Source: Streptomyces sulfonofaciens (lineage in GTDB: Bacteria; Actinomycetota; Actinomycetes; Streptomycetales; Streptomycetaceae). From it: a DNA stretch of 64,000 bases. Shown here one piece after another: positions 34,979 through 42,622 of the stretch. Within the stretch, counting starts at the first letter, position 1, and each line of letters begins with the position of its first letter. Under the pieces are notes generated by a model. That model saw only the letters and a program-made list of their open reading frames with translations. It was not told the origin of the DNA and did not search any database. The stretch lies in assembly GCF_014656295.1 (NCBI RefSeq), contig NZ_BNCD01000027.1:1-64000 (forward strand), read 5' to 3'. The position numbers and the translations under genes are program-made.

Positions 34979-35647
34979 ATGGGAGAGCAGGACATGCCTA
35001 CCGGTCAGCACAGGCCGGCCGCCGCGGGCCGGGACGTTCCGGCGGGTCCGGCGAGCACCGGCAAGCGGCGTCTCGGTGTGATGGGCGGAACGTTCGACCC
35101 CATCCACCACGGCCACCTGGTGGCGGCCAGCGAGGTCGCTTCGCAGTTCCAGCTCGACGAGGTCGTGTTCGTCCCCACGGGTCAGCCGTGGCAGAAGACG
35201 GAGACCAAGGTCTCCGCGGCCGAGGACCGCTATCTGATGACGGTCATCGCCACCGCCGAGAATCCGCAGTTCTCCGTTAGCCGGATCGACATCGAGCGCG
35301 GCGGCCCGACCTACACCACGGACACCCTGCGCGAGCTGCGGGACCTCAACCCCGACACGGACCTCTTCTTCATCACCGGCGCCGACGCCCTGGGCCAGAT
35401 CCTCACCTGGCGCTACACCGACGAGTTGTTCTCCCTTGCGCACTTCATCGGAGTCACCCGTCCCGGGCACACGCTCGCCGACCCGGGCCTGCCCGAAGGC
35501 GGTGTCACGCTCGTGGAGGTCCCCGCGCTTGCCATCTCCTCCACAGACTGCCGTGCGAGGGTCGCGGCGGGCGATCCCGTCTGGTACCTCGTGCCGGACG
35601 GTGTGGTGCGTTACATCGCCAAGCGCAATCTGTACCGCGGCACCTGA
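34979..35647 (+). CDS. nadD: Nicotinate-nucleotide adenylyltransferase
   Basis: A 222-residue protein with the nucleotidyltransferase signature GGTFDPIHHGHL (residues 36-47, HxGH motif at 43-46) and the C-terminal 'ISSTDCRARVAAG', a variant of the ISSTxIR motif. It adenylylates nicotinate mononucleotide in NAD synthesis. The start is ATG 34979; a second ATG at 34994 would drop five residues, and the first 30 residues are a Pro/Ala-rich extension relative to the compact enzyme. It is followed after 15 bp by the LytR_C gene and then by rsfS and a histidine phosphatase, the conserved actinobacterial nadD-rsfS order. Confidence 0.95.
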   Translation: MGEQDMPTGQHRPAAAGRDVPAGPASTGKRRLGVMGGTFDPIHHGHLVAASEVASQFQLDEVVFVPTGQPWQKTETKVSAAEDRYLMTVIATAENPQFSVSRIDIERGGPTYTTDTLRELRDLNPDTDLFFITGADALGQILTWRYTDELFSLAHFIGVTRPGHTLADPGLPEGGVTLVEVPALAISSTDCRARVAAGDPVWYLVPDGVVRYIAKRNLYRGT

Positions 35648-35662
35648 GCCGGGAGGGCACCT

Positions 35663-37600
35663 GTGAACGAGCGACACGACGGGTACGCGGGCGACCCGTA
35701 CGAGCTCATCGGCTACGACGCGTACGGTCAGCCCGTGTACCGGCAGGTGCCGCCCCAGCAGTCCTCCCAGGACGCCCGGCAACCGCACGGTGACCCGTCG
35801 TACGGGTACGACGACCCCTACGGCACCGGTCAGCAGCAGGCCGCGGCGCCGTACGACCCGCAGGACCCGTACGGCACCGGCGGGCAGTCCGGCGGGCAGC
35901 CGTACGATCCGTACGGGCAGGATCCCTACGGGACGGGCCACCAGCCTGCCGTCCCGCAGCACGACCCGTACGGCACGGGCCAGCAGCAGCCCGTGCCTCC
36001 GCAGGACCGCTACGGCGCGGACCAGCGGAGCGCACCCCCGTACGACCCGTACGGGACGGGCCAGCAGCAGGCCGTGCCGCCGTTCGACCCGCAGGCAACC
36101 GGCGGTCAGCCGATAGTCCCGCCGGTCCCGCCCCAGGACCCGTACGGGACCGGCAGACAGCCCCTGACACCCTCCCAGGACTCCTACGACGCCTACGACC
36201 CCTATGGAGCCGCGGCGGACACCGGGCCGCAGCAGCGGCCTTCGCAGCCGCCGCGGGAGCGCGGTCCCGACAGCGGTCCGGGGGACGGGGCGCCGCCCGG
36301 CGGCGAGTACGGGACCGAGCAGTTCTCGTTCGTCGAGGAGCCCGACGAGGACTCCGAGGACGTCATCGACTGGCTGAAGTTCACTGAGAGCCGCACGGAG
36401 CGGCGCGAGGAGGCCCGGCGACGGGCCCGCAGCCGCGTCGTCGCGCTGGTCGTCGTCCTCGCGCTGGTCGTCGCCGGCGGCGTCGGCTACCTCTGGTACG
36501 CGGGCAAGCTGCCCGGCCTGTCGGCGGACGGCACCGAGGGGTCCGCCCAGGCGAGCGGGCCCCAGAACCGCGACGTGATCGTCGTCCACCTGCACAACAC
36601 GAAGAAGGGCGGCACCTCCACGGCGCTGCTCGTCAACAACACCACCACCGGGCGCGGCACCACCATCCTGCTGCCCAACTCGCTGGCCCTGACCGACGAG
36701 GACGGCACCGCCACCACCCTGGGCAAGTCCGTCGACGACGACGGTTCCAGCGGCACCCGTGAGTCCGTCGACACCCTGCTGGGCACCCGGATCGAGGGCA
36801 CCTGGCGGCTGGACACCCCGTACCTCAACAACCTCGTCGAGCTGGTCGGCAACATCGAGGTCAGCACCGACACGGATGTGCCCGACCCCGACGCCAAGAA
36901 GAACAAGAAGGGCGATACCGGGCCACTGGTGAAAAAAGGTGAGAACCAGACCCTCAGTGGCCCGATGGCCGTCGCCTACGCCACCTACCGCGCCCCAGGC
37001 GAACCGGAGACCGCCCAGCTCAACCGCTTCGGACAGGTCTTGTTGGGCGTGCTGCGGAAGATGTCGTCCGACCCGGGGTCCGCGACGGTCACCGTGCAGA
37101 CCCTGGCCCAGATCCTGGACCCCTCGCTGACCGACAAGGACCTCGGCGCCTTCCTCGCCAAACTCGCCGACCACGCCAAGGGCGGCGACTACAAGACCAT
37201 GCTGCTGCCGGTCCAGCAGGACGGCACCGTCAGCGAGCGGGCCACCGACAGCGTCGTCAAGAACGTGCTCGGCGGCACCGTCAAGGCCCCCGAGAAGGGC
37301 GCGGCGGTCCGGGTCGGCGTCAGGAACGCCACCGGCGCCAAGGCGGCGACCGAGTCCGCACGGGTCGCCCTGGTCAACGGTGGCTACACCTTCATCGACA
37401 GCGGACAGAACACCGCCCCGCAGGCGTCGTCCCAGGTCACCTACTCCGACACGGCGAAGAAGCAGGACGCGTCCGAGGTCGCCAAGACCCTCGGCCTGCC
37501 CGCGAGCGCCGTCAGGAAGGGCGACGTGCCGGCGAACGCCGACGTGTCGGTGGCCCTGGGCCGGGACTACGACTACCAGAAGGAGACGGCTTCGCCGTAG
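35663..37600 (+). CDS. Membrane protein with LCP-like and LytR_C domains and Tyr/Gln repeat tail
   Basis: A 645-residue protein from GTG 35663. Residues 1-215 are cytoplasmic low-complexity sequence with about eight repeats of the form DPYGTGQQQ-x-VPP. A transmembrane helix follows at about 258-279. The outer part has a divergent LytR-CpsA-Psr-like region (about 305-500, 'LLVNNTTTGRGTTILLPNSL', 'LLGTRIEGTWRLDTPYLNNLVELVG') and a C-terminal LytR_C domain (about 550-640). LCP enzymes attach teichoic acids and similar polymers to peptidoglycan; the catalytic arginines cannot be confirmed here, so enzyme activity is uncertain. It follows nadD by 15 bp and precedes two strong hairpins. Confidence 0.82.
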   Translation: MNERHDGYAGDPYELIGYDAYGQPVYRQVPPQQSSQDARQPHGDPSYGYDDPYGTGQQQAAAPYDPQDPYGTGGQSGGQPYDPYGQDPYGTGHQPAVPQHDPYGTGQQQPVPPQDRYGADQRSAPPYDPYGTGQQQAVPPFDPQATGGQPIVPPVPPQDPYGTGRQPLTPSQDSYDAYDPYGAAADTGPQQRPSQPPRERGPDSGPGDGAPPGGEYGTEQFSFVEEPDEDSEDVIDWLKFTESRTERREEARRRARSRVVALVVVLALVVAGGVGYLWYAGKLPGLSADGTEGSAQASGPQNRDVIVVHLHNTKKGGTSTALLVNNTTTGRGTTILLPNSLALTDEDGTATTLGKSVDDDGSSGTRESVDTLLGTRIEGTWRLDTPYLNNLVELVGNIEVSTDTDVPDPDAKKNKKGDTGPLVKKGENQTLSGPMAVAYATYRAPGEPETAQLNRFGQVLLGVLRKMSSDPGSATVTVQTLAQILDPSLTDKDLGAFLAKLADHAKGGDYKTMLLPVQQDGTVSERATDSVVKNVLGGTVKAPEKGAAVRVGVRNATGAKAATESARVALVNGGYTFIDSGQNTAPQASSQVTYSDTAKKQDASEVAKTLGLPASAVRKGDVPANADVSVALGRDYDYQKETASP

Positions 37601-37706
37601 CCGCTTCCTGGCCCGCCGCCCCTCCTGGGCCCGCACGGCCTCGCCCGGGCCCCTGGCCCCTTCTGGCACGCGTAGCCCCTCCCGGGCCCGGGCCCATGGC
37701 GCCTCC

Positions 37707-37746
37707 TCGGGCTTCCCCCTCCCCGGCCCGGGAGGGGGAAGCCCGA
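37707..37746 (+). terminator. 17-bp hairpin after the LytR_C gene
   Basis: Perfect 17-bp arms (37707-37723 and 37730-37746), 6-nt loop. The gap 37601-37971 holds this hairpin, a second one and a possible short leader for rsfS; no gene. Confidence 0.75.
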
Positions 37747-37786
37747 CCCGGATCCGGGAGGGGCGGCCCAGGCCGTCCGCCGTCCT

Positions 37787-37821
37787 CCTGGGGGGAGGGC
37801 CGAGGAGGCCCTCCCCCCAGG
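37787..37821 (+). terminator. 15-bp hairpin upstream of rsfS
   Basis: Perfect 15-bp arms (37787-37801 and 37807-37821), 5-nt loop, 40 bp after the preceding hairpin. Two such stems in tandem suggest tight separation from rsfS. Confidence 0.75.
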
Positions 37822-37971
37822 CCGCGGCGACAGCGTGCGGTAATCGTTTGAGGGCCGCACGGTGGTCCGTGAGACCCTGGGACGTACTGACCGCCGACGC
37901 ACCGCCGGCCGCGGGGGTGTCCCGCTGCCCGGCGGCGTCTTTCCGCCCTTTTCCCGACCGAAAGCTGTGTA

Positions 37972-38430
37972 GTGACCGCCACGGACCGCTCCCTCGAGCT
38001 CATCTCCGCTGCCGCGCAGGCCGCCGCCGACAAGCTCGCGCACGACATCATCGCGTACGACGTCAGCGACGTGCTGGCGATCACGGACGCCTTCCTGCTC
38101 GCCTCGGCGCCGAACGACCGCCAGGTCAAATCGATCGTCGACGAGGTCGAGGAGCGGCTGAACAAGGAGCTGGGAGCGAAGCCGGTGCGCCGGGAGGGCG
38201 ACCGCGAGGCCCGCTGGGTGCTGCTCGACTACGTCGACATCGTCGTGCACGTGCAGCACCGCGAGGAGCGCGTCTTCTACGCACTGGAGCGGCTCTGGAA
38301 GGACTGCCCGGAGATCGAGCTGCCCGCCGACGCGAAGGCCACCCGCGGCAAGAGCGAGGAGCACGCGCAGCGCGAGCGGGCGGCCGAGGAGGCGGAGGAG
38401 CTGCGCGAGCTCGGCGGGGAGCTGCGGTGA
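37972..38430 (+). CDS. rsfS: Ribosomal silencing factor RsfS (Iojap family)
   Basis: A 152-residue protein from GTG 37972 (weak ribosome site). It has the Iojap fold, including 'DVSDVLAITDAFLLASAPND', 'REGDREARWVLLDYVDIVVHV' and 'RVFYALERLWKDCP'. RsfS binds ribosomal protein L14 and blocks subunit joining during starvation. The C-terminal 35 residues are a charged helix (EEHAQRERAAEEAEELRE). It overlaps the next gene by 4 bp (GTGA), so the phosphatase is translationally coupled. nadD-rsfS-phosphatase is a conserved arrangement. Confidence 0.94.
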   Translation: MTATDRSLELISAAAQAAADKLAHDIIAYDVSDVLAITDAFLLASAPNDRQVKSIVDEVEERLNKELGAKPVRREGDREARWVLLDYVDIVVHVQHREERVFYALERLWKDCPEIELPADAKATRGKSEEHAQRERAAEEAEELRELGGELR

Positions 38431-39062
38431 GCGGCCGCCGCGTCATCCTGTGGCGGCACGGCCAGACGGCCTGGAACGTGGAGCGCCGCTTCCAGGGCAC
38501 CACCGACATCGAGCTCACCGAGGCCGGCCGCGGCCAGGCCCGCCGCGCCGCCCGGCTGCTCGCCTCCCTGCGGCCGCACGCGATCCTCGCCTCCGACCTC
38601 AGCAGGGCGGTCCACACGGCCGCCGAGCTGGCCCGGATCACGGATCTCGACGTCACCTACGACGATGCCCTGCGCGAGACGTACGCGGGTGTCTGGCAGG
38701 GCCTGACGCACGAGGAGATCATCGCGTCGTACGGCGACCAGTACGCGGCGTGGAAGCGCGGCGAGCCGGTGCGCAGGGGCGGTGGCGAGCTGGAGACCGA
38801 GGTCGCCGACCGCGCCGCGCCCGTCGTGCTGCGCCACGCGGAGAAGCTGCCGGAGGGCGGCACGCTCGTGGTGGTCAGCCACGGGGGCACCATCCGCACC
38901 ACCATCGGGCGCCTGCTCGGCCTCGAACCCCGGTACTGGGAGAGCCTCGGCGGGCTCTCCAACTGCTGCTGGTCCGTCCTCGGCGAGGGTGCACGCGGCT
39001 GGCGGCTGCTGGAGCACAACGCGGGCACCCTGCCCGAGCCCGTGCTCGGCGACGACGACTGA
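38427..39062 (+). CDS. Histidine phosphatase family protein
   Basis: A 211-residue protein from GTG 38427 (the GTG overlaps the rsfS stop). The active site RHG lies at residues 10-12 in 'VILWRHGQTAWN', the second catalytic His in 'VVVSHGGTIRTTIGRL' and the acid in 'LRETYAGVWQGLTHEEI'. The family covers phosphoglycerate mutase-like and small-molecule phosphatases; related mycobacterial proteins act as glucosyl-3-phosphoglycerate phosphatase, but the substrate cannot be called here. Length is normal and no signal peptide is seen, so it is cytosolic. A tRNA-Ala gene follows 96 bp downstream. Confidence 0.9.
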   Translation: MSGRRVILWRHGQTAWNVERRFQGTTDIELTEAGRGQARRAARLLASLRPHAILASDLSRAVHTAAELARITDLDVTYDDALRETYAGVWQGLTHEEIIASYGDQYAAWKRGEPVRRGGGELETEVADRAAPVVLRHAEKLPEGGTLVVVSHGGTIRTTIGRLLGLEPRYWESLGGLSNCCWSVLGEGARGWRLLEHNAGTLPEPVLGDDD

Positions 39063-39158
39063 GCCGGGGCCGGGCCCCGCGAAGGCCCGGATTTCACATT
39101 CCGGCAGCTCGCAGGCTAAAGTTCTGACTGTTCGCCGCACGGAGCGGAACGAACACAA

Positions 39159-39231
39159 GGGGCTATAGCTCAGTTGGTAGAGCGCCTGCATGGCATGCAG
39201 GAGGTCAGGAGTTCAATTCTCCTTAGCTCCA
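39159..39231 (+). tRNA. tRNA-Ala(GGC), copy 1
   Basis: A 73-nt cloverleaf: acceptor GGGGCTA pairs with TAGCTCC and includes the alanine identity pair G3-U70; anticodon stem CCTGC/GCAGG encloses the loop ATGGCAT with anticodon GGC; T-arm 'AGGAGTTCAATTCTCCT'. The 3' CCA is not encoded. It is identical to the copy at 40363. Confidence 0.97.
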
Positions 39232-39241
39232 CGGGTACGAG

Positions 39242-39278
39242 GGCGATCTGTTTCCGCGGTGAGCGGGAGCGGATCGCC
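39242..39278 (+). terminator. Hairpin after tRNA-Ala copy 1
   Basis: GGCGATC (39242-39248) pairs with GATCGCC (39272-39278), followed by TTT. Confidence 0.7.
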
Positions 39279-39730
39279 TTTGTCATTGTTCTGCGTGAGA
39301 CGGTGGTCGTGTACGGCTGACCGGACGACGACGGATGGTCGGTACCGTCGTCCTGTCCTGCAACTGTCCAGGCATGGCCTTGGCTCGGCCGGGCTCCGTG
39401 CCCGGGCCGCCGCCTTCCGCGCACCTCTTTCTGTACCGCCCACTCCGCCCCACCGCGCACCCGCCTCGCGGGCACCCGCCTGCATCCCATGGGGGCATCT
39501 CTTCGCGGACGCTCTCGGGGTGTGCGCGTGGGCGCCGCCCGGCTGGTGTGCGATTGGGTGCCGCCCGGCTCGTGTACGTGCCGCCCGGGCGGTTGTGCGC
39601 GTGGTCGCTGCCCGGCTCCGCCGTCCTCGGCGTCGTGTCCGGACTGGTACGCCTGCGTCGATGACCCCCTCGCCCCCTCCGTGGCAGAATCAAACGGCCG
39701 GTAGGGGACGCCCGACGGGAGGGAGAAGTG
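39279..39730. other. Spacer between tRNA-Ala copy 1 and the zinc-ribbon genes
   Basis: No coding gene is supported. From about 39531 to 39620 the word GCCGCCCGGCT recurs three times with GTGT-type linkers. A promoter for the zinc-ribbon gene may lie around 39690-39706 (a TAGGGG word at 39701), without a clear -35. Confidence 0.4.
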
Positions 39731-39997
39731 ATGCCTGCGCGCATCCTCGGGGAGGCCGACCGCCTCCTCGAAGCGGTGATGAGACGAGACCGGACCACTT
39801 CCCCCCAAGCCCCCCTCGCCCGGCCCCTCCACGGTGGTTGTCCCGGCGGCGGCTCTCCGGGCGCGCCGTCCTTCGGCCCCCTCCTCAAGACCCGCCTCAC
39901 CTGTCCGTCCTGCGGCTCCTCCCACGTCGCCCAGATGCTGGGGGACAACGGCGGGATCTCCTACGTGTGCACGGCCTGCGGCCATAGCTGGAGCTGA
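39731..39997 (+). CDS. Small zinc-ribbon protein
   Basis: An 88-residue protein from ATG 39731; the repeated GGGAG of GGGAGGGAGAAGTG upstream supports this start (a GTG one codon earlier is also possible). The C-terminal 35 residues form a zinc ribbon: CPSC and CTAC knuckles in 'CPSCGSSHVAQMLGDNGG' and 'CTACGHSWS', resembling TFIIS/RPB9-type ribbons. The first 50 residues are basic and Pro/Gly-rich with a helical start ('ARILGEADRLLEAVMRRD'). It may bind RNA polymerase or nucleic acid, but no activity is known. It is coupled to the next gene with a 3-bp gap. Confidence 0.75.
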   Translation: MPARILGEADRLLEAVMRRDRTTSPQAPLARPLHGGCPGGGSPGAPSFGPLLKTRLTCPSCGSSHVAQMLGDNGGISYVCTACGHSWS

Positions 39998-40000
39998 CGG

Positions 40001-40234
40001 ATGGGTGCACACAGGCGGAAGTGCGATTGGTGCGGCAGCGGTACGCCGATCGTCCGCGACATGGAACCGGTCAACCCCGACTACCAGTACTGGTGCGAGG
40101 AGTGCGCACGGGCGCTGATCATAAAGGGCGACCCGATCGAGACGTACCGGGAACTGGAGGGCGAGCCGATCTACGGCCGGCTCCTGGACGAGCACTGCAC
40201 GCTCAAGCGGTTCTACTCCTTTGCCACCGCATGA
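40001..40234 (+). CDS. Small zinc-finger protein, function unknown
   Basis: A 77-residue protein from ATG 40001, 3 bp after the zinc-ribbon gene. Two CxxC knuckles, CDWC (about residues 8-11) and CEEC (about 32-35), make a compact zinc site; the rest is acidic ('GDPIETYRELEGEPIYGRLL'). It has no signal or membrane segment. The two genes together, between two identical tRNA-Ala genes, look like a small conserved unit rather than a mobile cargo, since codon use is ordinary for the genome. Function is unknown. Confidence 0.78.
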   Translation: MGAHRRKCDWCGSGTPIVRDMEPVNPDYQYWCEECARALIIKGDPIETYRELEGEPIYGRLLDEHCTLKRFYSFATA

Positions 40235-40362
40235 CGCCCCTGTGAGGGCTTGCCGGTGGCCGCAGGCCGCAGGGGATGCGGTGATCCGAATCGATTTGGT
40301 GATCCACCGGGAGGACCGTGTAGTGTTGGCGCAGCCGCCGGGCAACCGGGCGGCGGCCACTC

Positions 40363-40435
40363 GGGGCTATAGCTCAGTTGGTAGAGCGCCTGCATGGCAT
40401 GCAGGAGGTCAGGAGTTCAATTCTCCTTAGCTCCA
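40363..40435 (+). tRNA. tRNA-Ala(GGC), copy 2
   Basis: Identical over all 73 nt to copy 1 at 39159, including the G3-U70 pair and GGC anticodon; CCA not encoded. The identity continues for 29 nt downstream. Confidence 0.97.
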
Positions 40436-40440
40436 CGGGT

Positions 40441-40486
40441 ACGAGGGCGATCTGTTTCCGCGGTAAGCGGGGCAGGTCGCCCTCGT
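40441..40486 (+). terminator. Hairpin after tRNA-Ala copy 2
   Basis: ACGAGGGCGA (40441-40450) pairs with TCGCCCTCGT (40477-40486), 10 bp. The 5' arm is in the duplicated sequence, while the 3' arm differs from copy 1 and gives a shifted, longer stem. Confidence 0.75.
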
Positions 40487-40798
40487 CGTCGTTGTGCCCG
40501 GCTCCGCGCTGTGGCGCGGCGGTCCGGTCCGGTTCGGCGGGCGCGGTTCTGGGTGCGGCGGTGGTGCGCTCAGGAGTCGTCACGGGGCAGCGCCGACGGG
40601 AGCGTCGTGCGTGCCGGGACACGCGGTGCCAGGGGTGACCGCGAGGTGTGCCAGGGGAGTCCCCGCGGTCAGATCGGGGGATCCGGCGGAACCCCCGGTC
40701 GACGTTTTCCGTTTACGGTGGAGGAGCGGGAGTCGGCACGGCGCCGGATCGACCGGTCCGCCGGGCAGTCGCAGGACCGTCAGCACCGAAGGAGCGTC
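40487..40798. other. Spacer before the coiled-coil membrane protein gene
   Basis: 312 bp with no supported gene. The downstream part contains 'gttttccgtttacggtgg' (about 40702-40721), a possible promoter region; the gene at 40799 has its own strong AAGGAG. Confidence 0.4.
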
Positions 40799-41596
40799 AT
40801 GGAGACCGTGTTCGCCGTCGTGGCGCTGGTGATCGTGCTCTTCGTGGTCTTCGGCGCCTACCTGACCGTCAAGGTGGTGGGCGCCGCCAAGCGCAGCGTG
40901 GACCGCACCATCACGCAGGCCCGGCGCTCGGTCGAGGACTCCGCCCTGCGGGCGAAGTCGTACGCGCAGCCGGGTCCGGCCGGTGAGCTGGCCCAACTGC
41001 GCCTGCGGCTGCGGACCACGATGCGCGCCACCCAGGACGCCCTGCACGCCAAGGCGGCCGAGGACGCGTCGCTGAAGGAGTCCCTCGGCCTCTTCGAGCG
41101 GCTCAGCTCCCATGGACACGAGCTGGACGCCGAGCTGAAGCGCCTCGAGCGGGAGCCGGACCGGGCCACCCTGGCCACCCGCCTCCCCGACCTGCGCAAA
41201 CGCACCCAGCAGATCACGGAGTCCGCTGACTCCCTGCGCTGGGCGGCCCGCGAGCGCGCGCACCGCTTCGCCGACGACGACCTGGACAGCCTGAGCGCAC
41301 AGATCGACATGGAGGCAGGAGCCCTACGGCACTGGACGCACGCGCCCCAGGCCCCGGGGCGGCGCGACCCGGGCCCGGCACCGCAAGCGCAGGGGCCCGG
41401 GCCCGGCCGCGTGCCGTCCGCCTGGCCCGAGCCCCCGGCGCAGGACGCCACGGGAGCGGAGCAGACCTGGCCCGACTCCTCCTCCGGAGCACGGCAAGCG
41501 GGCGCGCAGCAGCCCGCCCCTCCCGAGATCGCCCCTCCGGTCCGCCGGCCCACGTACTCCTGGCAGAAGAAGCCCCGCCCCGAGAACACCACATGA
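40799..41596 (+). CDS. Membrane-anchored coiled-coil protein, function unknown
   Basis: A 265-residue protein from ATG 40799, with AAGGAG 4 nt before it; the long upstream open frame to 40394 runs through the tRNA and is not a gene. The N-terminus is a single transmembrane helix (about 4-24, 'FAVVALVIVLFVVFGAYLTV'). Residues about 25-165 are helical and heptad-like ('LAQLRLRLRTTMRATQDAL', 'RLPDLRKRTQQITESADSL'), which suggests a coiled coil in the cytoplasm. The last 90 residues are Pro/Gln/Ala-rich. It resembles secreted or membrane-tethered scaffold proteins of actinobacteria, but I cannot assign a family. It lies 63 bp before the DegV gene. Confidence 0.78.
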   Translation: METVFAVVALVIVLFVVFGAYLTVKVVGAAKRSVDRTITQARRSVEDSALRAKSYAQPGPAGELAQLRLRLRTTMRATQDALHAKAAEDASLKESLGLFERLSSHGHELDAELKRLEREPDRATLATRLPDLRKRTQQITESADSLRWAARERAHRFADDDLDSLSAQIDMEAGALRHWTHAPQAPGRRDPGPAPQAQGPGPGRVPSAWPEPPAQDATGAEQTWPDSSSGARQAGAQQPAPPEIAPPVRRPTYSWQKKPRPENTT

Positions 41597-41659
41597 CCTG
41601 CACACAGTCGGCCGGGGCCGGGCTGCCGACCGGCGTCGCCTGCGGGTAATCTCCAGCTC

Positions 41660-42505
41660 ATGTCCCGCCATGTCGCCATCGTCACCGATTCCACGGCCTA
41701 CCTGCCGCAGCGGATGGTGGAGCGGCACGGCATCACCTCCGTGCCGCTGACCGTCGTCCTCGGCAACCGGGCGCTGGAGGAGGGCACCGAGATCTCGGCG
41801 CGCTCACTCGCCGAGGCCTTGCAGAAACGGCGACCGGTGACCACCTCCAGGCCCAGCCCCGCCGTCTTCGCCGAGACCTACCGCAAGGTGGCGCAGGCGG
41901 GCGCGAAGGGCATCGTCTCGCTGCACCTGTCCGCCGAATTCTCCGGAACCTACGACGCCGCGGTCCTCGCGGCCCGTGAGGCGCCCGTCCCGGTACGGGT
42001 CGTGGACACCGGCATGGTCGCGATGGCCCTCGGCTTCTGCGCCCTGGCGGCGGCGGAGACCGCGGAGGCGGACGGCACCGTCGACGACGCGGTCACCGCG
42101 GCGGAGAAGCGGGCGGCGAGTACAGCTACATATTTCTATGTCGACACGCTCGACTATCTGCGTCGAGGTGGACGGATCGGCGCGGCGCAGGCCCTGCTGG
42201 GCTCCGCGCTCGCCGTGAAACCCCTGCTCCAGCTCGACGCCGGCCGCATCGAGCTGTTGGAGAAGGTACGGACGGCATCCAGGGCCATCGCCCGGCTGGA
42301 GGAGATCGTCGCGGAGCGGGCGGGCGCCGCCGAGGTCGACATCGCCGTGCACCACCTCGCCGCGCCCGAGCGGGCGGCGGTCCTCGCCGACCGGCTGCGG
42401 GACCGCGTTCCCGGTCTGGCCGACCTGCACGTGAGCGAGGTCGGCGCGGTCATCGGGGCGCACACGGGGCCGGGTCTGCTCGGGGCCGTGGTCTCACCGC
42501 GCTGA
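41660..42505 (+). CDS. DegV family fatty-acid-binding protein
   Basis: A 281-residue protein from ATG 41660 with the two-lobed DegV fold: 'VAIVTDSTAYLPQRMVERHG' at the start, the conserved Thr-Ser motif in 'RPVTTSRPSPAVF', 'SLHLSAEFSGTYDAAVLAA' and the lid 'GAVIGAHTGPGLLGAVV'. DegV (FakB) proteins bind a fatty acid and hand it to a kinase in lipid uptake in firmicutes; in actinobacteria the partner is less clear and no kinase gene is nearby. A TATTTCTATG stretch at 42129 is unusually AT-rich for this genome but stays in frame. Confidence 0.9.
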   Translation: MSRHVAIVTDSTAYLPQRMVERHGITSVPLTVVLGNRALEEGTEISARSLAEALQKRRPVTTSRPSPAVFAETYRKVAQAGAKGIVSLHLSAEFSGTYDAAVLAAREAPVPVRVVDTGMVAMALGFCALAAAETAEADGTVDDAVTAAEKRAASTATYFYVDTLDYLRRGGRIGAAQALLGSALAVKPLLQLDAGRIELLEKVRTASRAIARLEEIVAERAGAAEVDIAVHHLAAPERAAVLADRLRDRVPGLADLHVSEVGAVIGAHTGPGLLGAVVSPR

Positions 42506-42622
42506 GGCCCGAGGCCCCGGGCGTCACACGTCCAGGTGACGGAGTTTTCCACAACTGCCCAGTAATCCACGGGAATCGAGCAAGATCCACGGGGCTCAGC
42601 GGTGCTGCTTAACGTCTCGTGC

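Noticed and set aside
39159..40486. Integrative element at tRNA-Ala (direct repeats as att sites).
   Set aside because: There is no integrase, excisionase or replication gene, only 1.2 kb lies between the repeats, and the repeat covers the whole tRNA plus downstream sequence. A simple duplication is more likely.
40394..40798. Extended start of the coiled-coil membrane protein inside the tRNA.
   Set aside because: AAGGAG directly before ATG 40799 and the membrane helix start there.
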